Notes under the pieces: model-generated
What the model saw: only the letters and a program-made list of their open reading frames with translations
Database searches by the model: none
Told to the model about the DNA's origin: nothing
Program-made: the position numbers and the translations under genes
In this document: positions 21,138-31,801 of the stretch, piece after piece
Position numbering within the stretch: the first letter of the stretch is position 1
Layout: every line of letters begins with the position of its first letter
NCBI GenBank assembly: GCA_963585895.1
Contig: OY757904.1
Location: forward strand, 61,459,702-61,523,701
DNA length: 64,000 nt
From: Sepioteuthis lessoniana
Taxonomy: Eukaryota > Mollusca > Cephalopoda > Myopsida > Loliginidae
Reading direction: 5' to 3'

Positions 21138-21759
21138 ATATTGATTCAATAAAACTCAATTACAATCAGATAAAAAATGTGTATTCTTTTGAAATTGGAG
21201 CCTTCAAATTGTTTAATTTATATAATAATAATAATAGCTAAAGAATACTCCCGTGATAGGGATTTGTTTGCTCACTTAAGATAAGCCACATTGTAATGAA
21301 ATGCTGAAGAATAAACAGCCGTTTAATATTGACGAATTCATTTAATGTTTGCATAAATTAGCTGTTTATATCGTCCATTATATCGCCTATAGGTCATAAA
21401 ATTTCTTCGTGACATTTATAACATTCTTGGTGATAGAAAAAATCAATAAACATGGGTTTATTTTAAAGCCGACAACATTTGATCCCTCTACAGGCAAGAT
21501 ATCGGCTTATCATAGTGTTGTTTTAAAGAGACTGACACGTTTTCGATTCCTGATATATCCTTAATCATTTCCTGTATTAAGAATTAAATATTTCATTTCT
21601 GCTATCAATGAATACAGGAAAATCAAAAACAATTCTGTAATGTTGTTCGAAATTTGTTTTAACATGGATTATAAACAATTTTGCCCATAAAAAAAACACA
21701 AACTATTAACTACATTTTTATTTTTAAAATAATGAGGAATCTTATTCTATTAAGATTTT
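21138..21759. other. unassigned AT-rich DNA
   Basis: No gene, RNA or repeat family recognised. Confidence 0.4.
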
Positions 21760-22195
21760 GTTTTATGGTATATCGACCATTGTAGTTTATTTAATGCCAA
21801 ATCCATTTTTATTCATATTAACGTGTTTTTACGGTGTATCTACCCTTTTCGGATGATTTAATGCCGATTTAGATTTCAAACATTTCATTTTAGTATAAGT
21901 ATAGGTTTTTGTTTACATACAGTTAAATGTCAAAACAGTTCTATTTCAGCTTAACGTAAGTACAGTTTCAATGTCAAAAACAGTTCTGTTTCAAGCAATT
22001 CAGTTTTGCATAAACATGTAGTTTAGTTTTATTTCACCCATAGATAAGTAAGGTCCAACCACTCCGGGCCACAGTGGACCTGGGAGCGATGGCAATGAAG
22101 GGGTACTCCGCATTCCACAACGTTCCAGTATTACTGAAACCTCATCAGATTGTTTAGTGTAAGATCCATGACACTCGTTATATAACACTGAAATA
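21760..22195 (-). mobile_element. composite element K, copy 1
   Basis: Left end has two tail modules (21764-21800 and about 21830-21870: TGGTATATCGACCATTG, TTATTTAATGCCAAATCC). Next a ~60-bp minisatellite (TCAGTTTTGCATAAACATG type) at about 21890-22030, then module D from 22030 (ACCCATAGATAAGTAAGG, GTGGACCTGGGAGCGATGG). The end of D is lost at the TA run. Sense strand is taken as minus from the tail position. Confidence 0.7.
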
Positions 22196-22200
22196 CCATA

Positions 22201-22256
<56 letters not shown>
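22201..22256. repeat. (TA)n microsatellite
   Basis: Pure TA run. Confidence 0.98.
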
Positions 22257-22257
<1 letters not shown>

Positions 22258-22831
22258 GAGTGTACGTATTTCTGGACCATGCATATTCCTATTTTGGGTA
22301 CAGTTTCAAAACTGTAATATTTTTCGAAAGTAAAGATACCTAAATTTCAGTATTTCAAGGGGAACATTATATGATCTCAATTGATATCAATAGAGTTTAT
22401 ATTTCACCAATAACTTGTGCATTGAAAAAGACTTGCACAAAATATATACAAGTTATGTCTTTATTTTTGGACTGTTACATATTCCAATTTTCGGTTACAG
22501 ACTGTCCAAATAATTAATATGCTTCTAAATGAAACAAGCCAGGATATTTGTATTTCTAGTGGGGTGTTATATAATCAAAACGGACATTATTATGCATTAT
22601 TCATCACCAAACGTAACAGCATTGAAATATAATTGTGTAAATAGATGTAAGATGTATATTTATTTTGGATACATATTCCTATTTTTGGTCTGAGACTCAG
22701 TGAAATGTAAATAATCTTCAAAACCAAAGATACTAGGGTTTTAGTATTTCAAGTGGAGCATAATATAATCAAAGCAGATACGATTTAGTATCATTTATTA
22801 CCGAAATCAACAGTATTGATACAGAATTGCA

Positions 22832-22886
<55 letters not shown>

Positions 22887-23110
22887 AGATATCTATTTTT
22901 GGATAGTTCCATATGCCTCTTTTTTGTTAAAGAGTTTCGAAAATGTTAACAAAAATACTAGGATTTTAGTATTTCAAATAGAACATTATGCAATAAAGTG
23001 GATATTATTAGATATTACATATTACCAAATTCTACCTTCATATTTTGAATTCATCAGTCCTTTTTTTTTGTATATCACATAATAAACACAGACAACATTC
23101 TTAATATATA
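22257..23110. repeat. J tandem repeat, about four ~200-bp units
   Basis: Units start near 22262, 22458, 22662 and 22890. Shared elements: TTTTTGGACTGTTACATATTCC near the start, GATACTAGGGTTTTAGTATTTC in the middle (and variants), ATATAATCAAAACGGACATT, and ACCAAACGTAACAGCATTGA. A TA run (22836-22881) sits at one unit junction. Divergence between units is high. Further single units occur near 3350, 23640-23710 and 24872-25110. Confidence 0.8.
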
Positions 23111-23130
23111 AGTAAAACCCTAAGAATCAT

Positions 23131-23368
23131 TAGGTTTGGTTTTCCTTCTTTGTTTAATTACATATCAAACTTTGTGGGTTATTCAATGCCAAAGCCATCC
23201 CTGTAGAAGAGTAGTTCTACAATTCGACCCATAGCTGGGGCTGGATGAGGGCATTCATGGTTTTTCCAAGAGTATTTATCTGAAAGTGAACGTAATTGAA
23301 CGGCTGGAGTTTGAACTCGCTTACTACGATGTCACAGCCCAGTACATTAGCCACTTTACCATGATGAA
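23131..23368 (-). mobile_element. SINE-A copy
   Basis: Reversed: TTCTTTGTTTAATTACATATC tail, GTTATTCAATGCCAAAGCC, GTTTTTCCAAGAGTATTT core, GAACTCGCTTACTACGATG, head TTAGCCACTTTACCATGATG. Confidence 0.85.
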
Positions 23369-23710
23369 TCCAAAAATATTTTCATAAAAATGTTAATCTT
23401 TTCCTGAGCAAATTATACATATAACTAAGGCTGAAAATGTTTAAACATAAATCCTCTTTTATGGCTTAGAGCCGAACTAAGTGAAGTGTAGTGTACGTCA
23501 ATATTTCCGTATTTCCGTGGAGCAAGATGGTGGAACTCAAGTGAGTATGATTCCTACTGGGTACTCTATAGTTGTGGCCTTGTACCTGGCTAAGTCTAAA
23601 AATATCTAAGGAAGCGCGTTACACTTTCATACAGTATATCTCATAAATAAACACACCCTTAATAAGTTTTCATAAAACTTTTTTCTAAGCACAAAATACC
23701 AGGATTTTAA
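23369..23710. other. mostly unassigned; ends in a J repeat unit
   Basis: The last ~70 bases (AAAATACCAGGATTTTAA) belong to a J unit that is interrupted by the K element and resumes at 24872. Confidence 0.5.
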
Positions 23711-23823
23711 GTTGGTTGGATGGTTGGGCTTCATGGCATTTCAAACCCTGTAGGCTATTTAATGATAAATCATGTCTTACGCACATATACTAAATGTAAA
23801 TGATTTATAAGCGAATATTTTGT

Positions 23824-24111
23824 AGGTAACATTATAGAGTAAAGTTGGCGACCGTAGACGAGGGCGACCAGGAGGCTCCCTTTTCAATAGCTACTACAAC
23901 GAGGTGTAGGGGAGGGCGCTACTTCTTTCCCTGGATTGCTCCACTTTACCCTCGATACGTACCTTATATTCCTGAGTGTTAAGCAAGGAAGTATCAAGTA
24001 CCATTTTTAAAGTCTTTGGTATGACGCGACCTGGAATTGAACTGAGGTCTCCCGCACCATTGATGAACGCTCTGCTCTCTAGACCAATGAGCCGGTTAAG
24101 GTAACATTATA
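23824..24111 (-). mobile_element. SINE-C inserted in K copy 2
   Basis: SINE 23837-24098, full length, bounded by the perfect 13-bp repeat AGGTAACATTATA (23824-23836 and 24099-24111). Head GGAATTGAACTGAGGTCTC, middle CCTGAGTGTTAAGCAAGG, 3' end AAAGTTGGCGACC, all reversed. Confidence 0.92.
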
Positions 24112-24359
24112 AACTAGCCAAAGATCATTTGTATATAGAGAGTTAAATGGTTTCAAGTATTGCTGTCTAACAAGCATAATTATATTTAATATTAACCATT
24201 TGTTTAGTTATAGATGGTTTCAAGTATTGCTATCTAACACTAATAATTTTATTTAATATTAATCATTTGTTTGCCCACATTTAAATGGTTTCAAGTATTG
24301 GTGTCTAACACTAAAGATTCAATTTAATATTAATCATTTGTTTTAACATAATTAAATGG

Positions 24360-24695
24360 TTAAACATTTCTATTTGACCCATAATTGAGACCATAACAGG
24401 TACTTCCACTTCGGGTTAAACAGTTCTATTTGACCCATAATTGAGACTTTAACGGGTACTTCCACTTCGAGTTAAACAGTTCTATTTGACCCATAATTGA
24501 GACCTTAACAGGTACTTCCACTTCAGGTTAAACAGTTCTATTTGACCCATAATTGAGACTTTAACAGGTACTTCCACTTCGGGTTAAACAGTTCTATTTG
24601 ACCCATAATTGAGACTTTAACAGGTACTTCCACTTCGGGTTAAACAGTTCTATTTGACCCATAATTGAGACCTTAACAGGTACTTCCACTTCGGT
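24360..24695. repeat. six tandem 56-bp units within K copy 2
   Basis: Units start at 24360, 24416, 24472, 24528, 24584 and 24640 with exact 56-bp spacing. Each has TTCTATTTGACCCATAATTG and GGTACTTCCACTTCGGG. The unit equals the first part of module D, so the D edge has been amplified. Units differ at only a few positions. Confidence 0.95.
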
Positions 24696-24871
24696 TTAAA
24701 TTAAAGCGAACTCCACATTTTCCAAAGCGGTAGGTCTTAAGCTTCACCACTTAAGTTTTAATGTCATATCTTGGACTCTCTTTGGTGAGTGGGAGGTCTT
24801 ACCCTCCAGCAGAGATTCATTTGGCGTATTCTACACCATCAGCAAACTGGGCTACCTGTTTTTTTTTTTAA

Positions 24872-25110
24872 ATTTTAATGAATATTCTATTATAAAAACA
24901 GATACCATTTGATGTGAGTGCGAAACTCTTGTCCCAAATAAAATTTCACTGCATCTGTAATAAAAAATAAAATTTTATAAATACATCAGATGTGTACTTA
25001 TTCTCTTATTACGTATTCTTATTTTTGATTCCTAAGTTTCAATGTTGCAGATGTTGGTAAAAGATAAATTATAAAAAACATTTTGATTTTATGAAAGTTT
25101 ACTTGAAATA
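24872..25110. repeat. J repeat unit, right part
   Basis: ATTCTATTATAAAAACAGATACC and TTACGTATTCTTATTTTTG match J units. Continues the J sequence broken at 23710. Confidence 0.6.
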
Positions 25111-25327
25111 AAAGTTTTTAATATTTGATTTACGAAGGCAGATTTTTTAAATTCTTCTACAAATACTAAAATCTTGGTATTTTGATTAAAAAATGCGGAA
25201 GTTTTTTTACTTTCACTATTTTCTCAACAGAAAGGACTAATGTTTGTAGACCATATCGAGAATTCCATTTTTGCAGGTGGTTTTGACACTCGGGTTTCTG
25301 TATTTTCCTAATGCTTTACAAATGATG

Positions 25328-25384
<57 letters not shown>

Positions 25385-25574
25385 GATCGTTCAGAAAATA
25401 GTAACCAAAAAGAAGAACTATTGCAGAAATTTTTGTTATAATAACATGCTATCACTTCTGATAAAACTTCAAAAACTAATTTAGATTTCTGTTTTGATTT
25501 CTGTGTAGTCGAAGTCCATACAAAGTAAGTGTATAACAAATCTTAACAAGGCTTAGAACCTTTTGAACGACTTT

Positions 25575-25633
<59 letters not shown>

Positions 25634-25689
25634 CATGTCATTGTAAGTTTGATGGTTCAGATTTTAATCGAGAAAAGCCGAAGAACTCA
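25111..25689. repeat. AT-rich DNA with two long (TA)n runs
   Basis: TA runs at 25329-25380 and 25578-25631. Nothing else recognised; the frames across them are artefacts. Confidence 0.85.
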
Positions 25690-26226
25690 GCTGCGAAATG
25701 ATCATCATCATATCGCGCTGCTAGCACAGGTCTCCCTGACCCTCTCATCCCCCCCGTCTCTATCGTCTATCGCTCCCGGTAGCTCTTCAAGGCTGCATCC
25801 TGAATCGGCACAGAGCTGTTGTATATAGGTTCTAGCTGGTCATCCTTGCCTTTGCTCGTTCATGTGAAGAGGTCCACATGAGTATGTCGCTTATAAGTTC
25901 GTTCCTACTTCTCAAGCAGTGTCCCACGTGTCTGGTTTGTCTAACTTGGATATTTTTCGTGATGGGTGGTCGGTGACCGTACAGCTACTGCCTTGTTGGG
26001 TGCTGCCTTCAAGACTTGTTCAATATTTCCAGCAGCATTCTTGTGTAATTGCCATCAAGCTTTTTCTCCATACGTTTAGTTAGCGTCCATGTAGTCCATC
26101 CATATAGCAGTATCGACACGAGCTCTGCATGGAAAAAAGCTGTGTTTTATTTTATCGGTAAGTTCTGACTTCCATATGACCGATAGCCTATCGATAGCTG
26201 TCCATGCTTTTACTAGTGCGTATTGA
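25690..26226 (-). pseudogene. RTE-like LINE relic, 3' end
   Basis: Starts on the plus strand with (ATC)n (ATGATCATCATCAT, 25698-25711), the reversed ATG tail. The minus strand reads, with interruptions, LLRSRNELISDILMWTSSHE, HPSRKISKLDKPDTWDT and the LDGNYTRMLLEIL region. It is homologous to 33425-34140. The 5' truncation point is about 26226. Confidence 0.85.
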
Positions 26227-26415
26227 TATCAGCAGCGAAATAATTGTGGGAATACTGGCCGAAGGCTTTGGGAAATGTGAGATAAAAGTTATTTTATACC
26301 TTGATGATAGGGAAAACCCTTTATTGCAAGTTTGTAGTTACACTTTGGTGTGGTTTCCTAGATTCCTTGTACATTGTTACATGATATCAAGTATTTCTAT
26401 CTAATACAAATAATG
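26227..26415. other. unassigned, with a K-type minisatellite unit at its right end
   Basis: 26370-26412 (GATATCAAGTATTTCTATC) resembles the K body unit; the rest is unrecognised. Confidence 0.4.
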
Positions 26416-27982
26416 TGTAGTCGGCTGGGGCTGTGAAATACACTGACTACATTTCTGCAGAAGGGGGAAGACCCCACCAATGAGTACACATGACTCCAAA
26501 CTATCTGATGATGTGGCTCCAGTCTTGAAGTTTTGGGAAATGTGTTGTACCTTTTCATTGCTATTGATCTCAATTCCACTTTTATCAGGAGTGGTAGCGC
26601 CAGATTGGGTCCTATCTGTGAGTTAAATAGAACTATTTGACATTTAAATTATATGCAAACAAATGACTTATACGAAATTGAATTGTTAGATATAGAATTT
26701 TTTGATCATTTAACTGTGTGTAAACAAATAACTGATATTTGTTAGCGATACATAGCAAAACATAGAACCATTTAACAGTCTATGAATTAATGAGTAATGT
26801 TGAAGATAATTATTTGTGTTGAATAGCAATACTTAAACTCTTTAATCGTGTGTTTAAATTGAACTATTAGTACAACATATGTCAATTCTTGGAACCACTT
26901 GACTGTGAGCAAATGCTTAAATAGCGCTGAATAGAATAATTAGCGTTAAATAGCAATACTTGTAACCACTTCAGTGTCTGCTAACAAAGGATTAATATAG
27001 AATAGAGTTTAGTGTTGGCAATAATTAAAAGTATTTAACAGTTTAGAAATAATAGCAAAACTAGTGCGCAAACAATTTTTTTTACTTTATTTAAATATCA
27101 AATTAGGTACAAATTACTCTTTTCCAAATCAATCATGTTTATTCAAATGTTTGCAAACAAATGACTGTTGAATTGTTACTGTTAAGCAATACTTGAAACT
27201 TTTTAACTCTTTGCAAACAAATGATTAATGATAAATAGAATTATTCCTATTTGAAGGTAATACATGAAACCATTATACTGAATGCAAAAAATGAGTACAG
27301 GCTCATTTACTAGTGTAATCGACAAATGTAATATAATTGCCGAGGGATTTCGTTTTGTATATCTTGCCTTTCGGTTTAATTTGGATGAGAACCTTTAGGC
27401 TCAGTGCATGGGTTAGTTAGGTGCAAACATGAGCACAGGTGTTCACGCGGGCGCGGGGAGGATGCGTCATTCACATATGTCAAACTAAAACCCCAGATAG
27501 GAAATGAAACCAGGTGGTGTGAATGACGTCATGCACCGGAAGCTTGGGCTGAGGATTTTTGAGATTTGAGAAAAAGCAGTGAGTTGAGTTCCTGCCTCCG
27601 AACGAGAGATTCGAGATTCAGAGCTGGGCGAGGCCAGACGAATTTGTGCGCTACGAGCGCCGCGCGTTGGTTGGGTTGAGAGCTGACGATGTAAAAGCTG
27701 TCAGCATAGAAAGATTGTGTCTCTCTCTCCTCATGTCGAAAAACCTTTAAACTCAAAAAGGTGAATAAAAGTTTCGTACCTGAACCAATTTCGTGTTTTC
27801 GGATTCCTATATATGTTTATGAACATTTTATGAACATTATGTCTATTTCACATATCCATATCATGGGTATGTTACACAAAATGTGTTTACGAACCATGTA
27901 TATTTGATATATATGTATAAACAGGATTTTGAACTTAATAATCTACAATGGTTGATATGACATAAAACCCAATTAACTAACC
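26416..27982 (+). mobile_element. composite element K, copy 3, interrupted by a solo LTR
   Basis: Begins with module D in sense orientation (GTAGTCGGCTGGGGCTGTG), reaches GGGTCCTATCTGTGAGTTAA near 26600-26620, then a degenerate 60-75-bp minisatellite (26640-27320). The LTR 27327-27876 interrupts. The tail follows: TACAATGGTTGATATGACAT, AAAACCCAATTAACTAACC, ending near 27982. Confidence 0.75.
27323..27880 (+). mobile_element. solo LTR, family G, copy 1
   Basis: LTR 27327-27876 (550 bp). It starts TGTAATATA and ends ATGTTACA, the inverted TGTAA...TTACA termini of LTRs. Flanked by the 4-bp repeat CAAA (27323-27326, 27877-27880). Internal: CRE-like TGACGTCA at 27524-27531 and AATAAA at 27764-27769, where a transcript end would be expected. 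No internal retroelement sequence adjoins, so this is a recombined solo LTR, probably of a Gypsy- or BEL-type element. Confidence 0.85.
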
Positions 27983-27999
27983 TGATACAAAAAAAAAAA

Positions 28000-28255
28000 A
28001 AAAATTCAGACAACTCTATTTGACTCATAGATGGAATCCTAGATGGCACGACCATTCCTGGTCAAAGTGGACCTGAGAGTAATGGAATAAAGGGGTACTT
28101 AACACTCATTAGAGCTCCAGAACTGGAGTCTCAGCACCAGATACTTTTCTATGTCATACCCAGAAAACTTCTTTTTTGGGAGGGTGGGAGTTCTTAACCA
28201 TTTGCAGGGGATGTAACCAGTGTATTCTAACCTCTGTGACCAGAGCTGGATCAAG
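28000..28255 (-). mobile_element. K module D fragment
   Basis: CTATTTGACTCATAGATGG, AAAGTGGACCTGAGAGTAATGG, AAAGGGGTACTTAAC, GGGTGGGAGTTCTTAACC and TGTATTCTAACCTCTGTGACC follow the D order. It ends in a small hairpin (CTCTG-TGAC-CAGAG). Confidence 0.75.
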
Positions 28256-28984
28256 AGAGAAGGTTTTTTTTTTTACATATTCTACTGCATTTCGTTATTT
28301 ATAATCATCAATCAGTATTAAATTTTCTTTCTTAAAATGCCGTAATTAATCTACTTCAATTCGGCGTAAAAAGACAAAAGTTAAAAAAACAAACAAACAA
28401 AAAACAAAACAAAACAAAACAAGGAACCTGTTCATTCTCTAATAAATATTATAAATTTACATTCGGGGGACCAAAGCACAAGGCAGTAAGTCACATGACC
28501 GAAGCCTTTGCGATGAAAAAGTATCAATTAATTTGTCTTTTGATGGTATAAAGGATACCGTTTATAGCGCCCATATATCTAAGAAAAAATGTTGAATACG
28601 AATAAATCTTCACCAATAGACAAGCTACGTGTGCTTGAATAAAAAAGCCAATCCCTTACTTGAATATAAAAAAGTTTTTAGATTTAAGAGTAAACGTATT
28701 AATCTTACTTGTTTTTTGTTATTATCACTTTTCGAAGTGTTGAAAGACATACAATCTCTGCACAATGAAAAAAAAATCTTTAATTGATTGCCACGTCCAG
28801 CAAGTTACACATGTCAAGTATAGATTTGTCAAACAGAGACAAAATGAAATTAAAAAATGCATCGCAAATTATTTTGCTATAAAGATACAATGGCAATTAT
28901 TTCAATATGAAATAGCTTTGAAACGATATCAGTGTGCAAATACATTTGAAATATATTGACTCGTTCTTTTAGTACTGGTCTTCG
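28256..28984. repeat. AT-rich DNA with degenerate L-type repeats
   Basis: 28760-28960 shows loose repetition of TTGCTATAAAGATACAATGGC-like units, as at 30306-31260. Poly-A/CAAAA patches near 28385-28425. The 64-residue frame at 28765 runs through the repeats. Confidence 0.5.
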
Positions 28985-29157
28985 TCGTTGAAAATGGAAT
29001 CGGCGAATCGGGTTCGAATCAAGATCGAAGCTATTTTAGGTTTCACTTCGCGCTAAAGTCCTGGGGAATGCCACGGCTCAAGCTGTTCTCCCCAAAGCTA
29101 TGGACAAATAGTCGGGCAGAATGGATTCTTAGGCCTTGGTACAGCAACTAGTCTTGG
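28985..29157 (+). mobile_element. SINE-B, 5' part (split by K copy 4)
   Basis: ATCGGGTTCGAATCAAG-like B-box, TAGGTTTCACTTCGC, AAGCTATGGACAAATAGTCGG, CTTGGTACAGCAACTAG. Broken at 29157; its 3' part lies at 30213-30305. Confidence 0.8.
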
Positions 29158-30224
29158 TTGGTTGGTCGCTTGTTTAGGTTTTATGGCATATCAACCCTTG
29201 TAGGTTATTTAACGCCAAATCCATTTTTATACAAATAATCAGTTCTATTTCAAACAATTCAGTTTAGTTTAGGTACACTGTTTAATCGTCAAAAACATTT
29301 CGATTTCAAGCTATTCAGTTTAGTCAAATAGTTTTAATTCAGCTAATTCAGTTTAGCATAAGTACAGATTTTGTTTACACAGTTAAACGTCAAAACAGTT
29401 CTATATTACACAATTCAGTTTAGCGTAAGTACTGTTTCAATGTCAAAACAGTTTGATTTCAAACAATTCAGTTTAGCATGAACATGCAGTTTAAAAGTAA
29501 GTACAGTTTAATTTAAAAAAAAAATTCTATTTCAAGCTATTCGGTTTAGTCAAACAATTCTAATTGAAACAATTCAGTTTAGCATCAGTATGCAGTTAGT
29601 TCTATTTAACCCATAGATAGGACCCTATCAGGTGCTTCCAAACCGGACCAGAGTGGACCTGGAAGCAATGGCAATGAAAGGGTACTCCGCATTCCCCAAA
29701 TCTCCAGTATCACTGGAACCTCACCGTCAGATTTTTTTGTGTCGTATCCATAACACTCATTGTGGAGGGGGTCTTACCCCTCTGCAGAGGTGCAGTCGGT
29801 GTATTCTACAGCCCCAGAATACTGGTCAATACACAGAGTTAACGTCAAAACAGTTTTATTTCAGATAATTCCGTTTAGCATAGGTACACAGTTTAAATGT
29901 CAAAACGGTTCTATTTTAAACAATTCAGTTTAGCATAAATACGCAGTTTAAATGCAAGAACAGTAAACTCAAACCATGGTTTAGTTCTATTTAACACATT
30001 GAGACGACCCTTATCAAGTGCTACCACTCTGGGACAAAATGGACCTGGGAGCGATGTCAATGAAAGGGTACTCCGCATTCCCCCAAACTACAGCATTACT
30101 GGAACTTCACCATCAGATTGTTAAGTGTCATATCTAGGACACTCAGTAGGGTGGTCTTACCTCGTTGCAGAGAAGCAGTCGGTGTATTCTACAGCCCCAG
30201 CCGACTGAGCAAAACTAGTCTTGG
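29146..30224 (-). mobile_element. composite element K, copy 4, with 12-bp direct repeats
   Basis: K spans about 29158-30212. Left: GGTTGGTTGG and TATGGCATATCAACCC (reversed tail). Then a ~60-bp minisatellite (TTCAGTTTAGC...) to 29596, module D (29597-29825), more minisatellite (29826-29985), and a second D (29985-30210) ending CCCCAGCCGACTGAG. Flanked by AACTAGTCTTGG at 29146-29157 and 30213-30224, a perfect 12-bp repeat within the split SINE-B, so the pre-insertion sequence is known. The TSD length and (AACC)n end fit target-primed insertion. Confidence 0.85.
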
Positions 30225-30305
30225 AGAAGGAAAACTTGCTTTAGTTTGCTTAAAAATTGACCTTGTGTCATATCCTGTCCGTAGTGAAAGAGTTGGGTAA
30301 ATAAA
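30213..30305 (+). mobile_element. SINE-B, 3' tail (second part of the split copy)
   Basis: CTTGGAGAAGGAAAAC, TGCTTAAAAATTGACCTTG, TGTCATATCCTGTCCG, AGAGTTGGGTAAATAAAG. Continues the copy cut at 29157. Confidence 0.85.
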
Positions 30306-31260
30306 GACATTGAAAATATTTTACACCAAAAATCAATTGCAAATAGTTTTTCTATCAATATAGAAAGGCAAAGATCTACATATAAAAGTACATTTGGAAT
30401 GTTGTCTATTAATATTCAACAGAAATTAAAAAATTAGTAGTTATTTTACTAAAAAATTATATTGAGGATGGTTTCCCAAAATAAATACATTGGAAATATT
30501 TTATTACAAAAATTTATTGCAAGTGTTTTTCTATCATTATAGAAAGGAACATACTTTGCAATAAAAACACATTTTTCTATATATAAAATAGGAGAATCTT
30601 TAACGGATTGATTGGTACCGTTATCCTCATGGAAGTCCGCTGGATTAGTTGCTATGGTCCATTATTACGACACCAAAGTAAGCGAGTTCGAATTGCAACC
30701 GTTCTATTCCGTTTAAATCAGGCTAATACTCTTATCCCGTCAGCTATGGCTAAAAAATACCGCTTCTGCTCTTCAATAATGATAACTTTGACATTATATA
30801 ACCTTCGAAGGTTTATGTGCCTTTAAACAAAGGAACTGAACAAAAAGAGAACAAATCAAATATGGCTATGTCAGAGATGTTATAAAGATGCATACCAATT
30901 TATTTTACGATGAAAATGCTATAGCAATTATTCTACTATAAAGATTCATTAAAAATGATTTCACTATGATAATACATTGATAATATGTTACTACAGAAAT
31001 CCATGGCAAATGATTTTTCTTATAATCTAGAATAGAAAAGATTTTTCGATTAAAGTAAATCGGGAATATTTCTTCAATCAAAAAGGATTGATTTTTCAAC
31101 AAAAGCACGTTGGAAATTATTTTACAATAGGTTTGTATTAAACGTAAGTTGATATAGTTTTACTTACGTATTTATTGCAAAAGAATTTACAAGGAATTGA
31201 ATTGTAATTGATTTTCTATGACTGCATACAAATGATTTTACTATACAAATTTTTAGGTCC
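30306..31260. repeat. L tandem repeat region, degenerate
   Basis: Two long units at about 30305-30400 and 30480-30575 share ACATTGGAAATATTTTA-like, AATTTATTGCAAGTGTTTTTC and TATAGAAAGG. Shorter variants continue at 30900-31240 (GGCAAATGATTTTTCT, ACTATAAAGATTCATT). A SINE-A (30612-30842) is inserted. Confidence 0.6.
30612..30842 (+). mobile_element. SINE-A copy, diverged
   Basis: TTATCCTCATGGAAGTCCGC head, AGTAAGCGAGTTCGAATTGC B-box region, CAGCTATGGCTAAAAAATACC, tail ACATTATATAACCTTCG with TTAAACAAAGGAACTGAAC. Confidence 0.75.
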
Positions 31261-31392
31261 CTTCTCAACAGAAATCAGTTACACTTTCTGGCCAAGAAAT
31301 ATAATACTAAGCTTTTTGGGAAAAGTAGAGAACGTTTACAACCTGTACCGAAGAAATGTAGTGAAAACTAAAAAGAAAACCACTGAAAATGA

Positions 31393-31562
31393 ATAGCCTG
31401 GTTTGGTTTCTTTGTTTTTATTGGTATGTCGAATTTCTTGAGATATTTATTGCCTACGCTTTACAAGTCAAAGAACTATTTAGCCAATAAGGGGAGGATA
31501 TAAGGAAGTTTATACCCTTCCCATAGGTATTAGTCTGAAAGTGAACGTAATTGAACGACTAT
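31393..31562 (-). mobile_element. SINE-A, 5'-truncated
   Basis: Reversed tail CCTGGTTTGGTTTCTTTG, diverged middle, TACCCTTCCCATAGGTATT core, GTGAACGTAATTGAACGAC. The head is missing. Confidence 0.78.
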
Positions 31563-31750
31563 ATATATGGTTTTGGTTCTCTAGCCAATAAAGTTATTGT
31601 ATGCTTTGTATTTGCCATAGTTTTTCATATGTAAAAATAAAATGACGAATAATCATCTTTTTTACTCGACCCTTTCATTTATCAATTGTTTTTGTTTCAC
31701 TTCTACATAAAGAATTTTGATACAATGGAATGTTTAGGTTTCTCTATCGC

Positions 31751-31757
<7 letters not shown>

Positions 31758-31801
<44 letters not shown>

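Larger units (their letters stand above)
23711..24871 (-). mobile_element. composite element K, copy 2, inserted in a J repeat
   Basis: Left end: GTTGGTTGGATGGTTGGGC and CTTCATGGCATTTCAAACCC (tail). Body: minisatellite of TGGTTTCAAGTATTGCTATC type (24110-24355). Then six copies of a 56-bp unit (24360-24695), then module D (GTGGGAGGTCTTACCCTCC, TATTCTACACCATCAGC). Flanked by ATTTTAA at 23704-23710 and 24872-24878. A SINE-C sits inside it. Confidence 0.8.

Noticed and set aside
22000-22284. Frames with YIYIYI runs here and at other TA tracts
   Set aside because: Artefacts of TA dinucleotide repeats.
24360-24695. CRISPR-like array
   Set aside because: Contiguous 56-bp tandem units without spacers, in eukaryotic repeat DNA.
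29146-30224. K as a Helitron-type (pearl-like) element
   Set aside because: The general layout is similar and D ends in small hairpins, but direct repeats of 7-12 bp and an (AACC)n end argue for LINE-type insertion.
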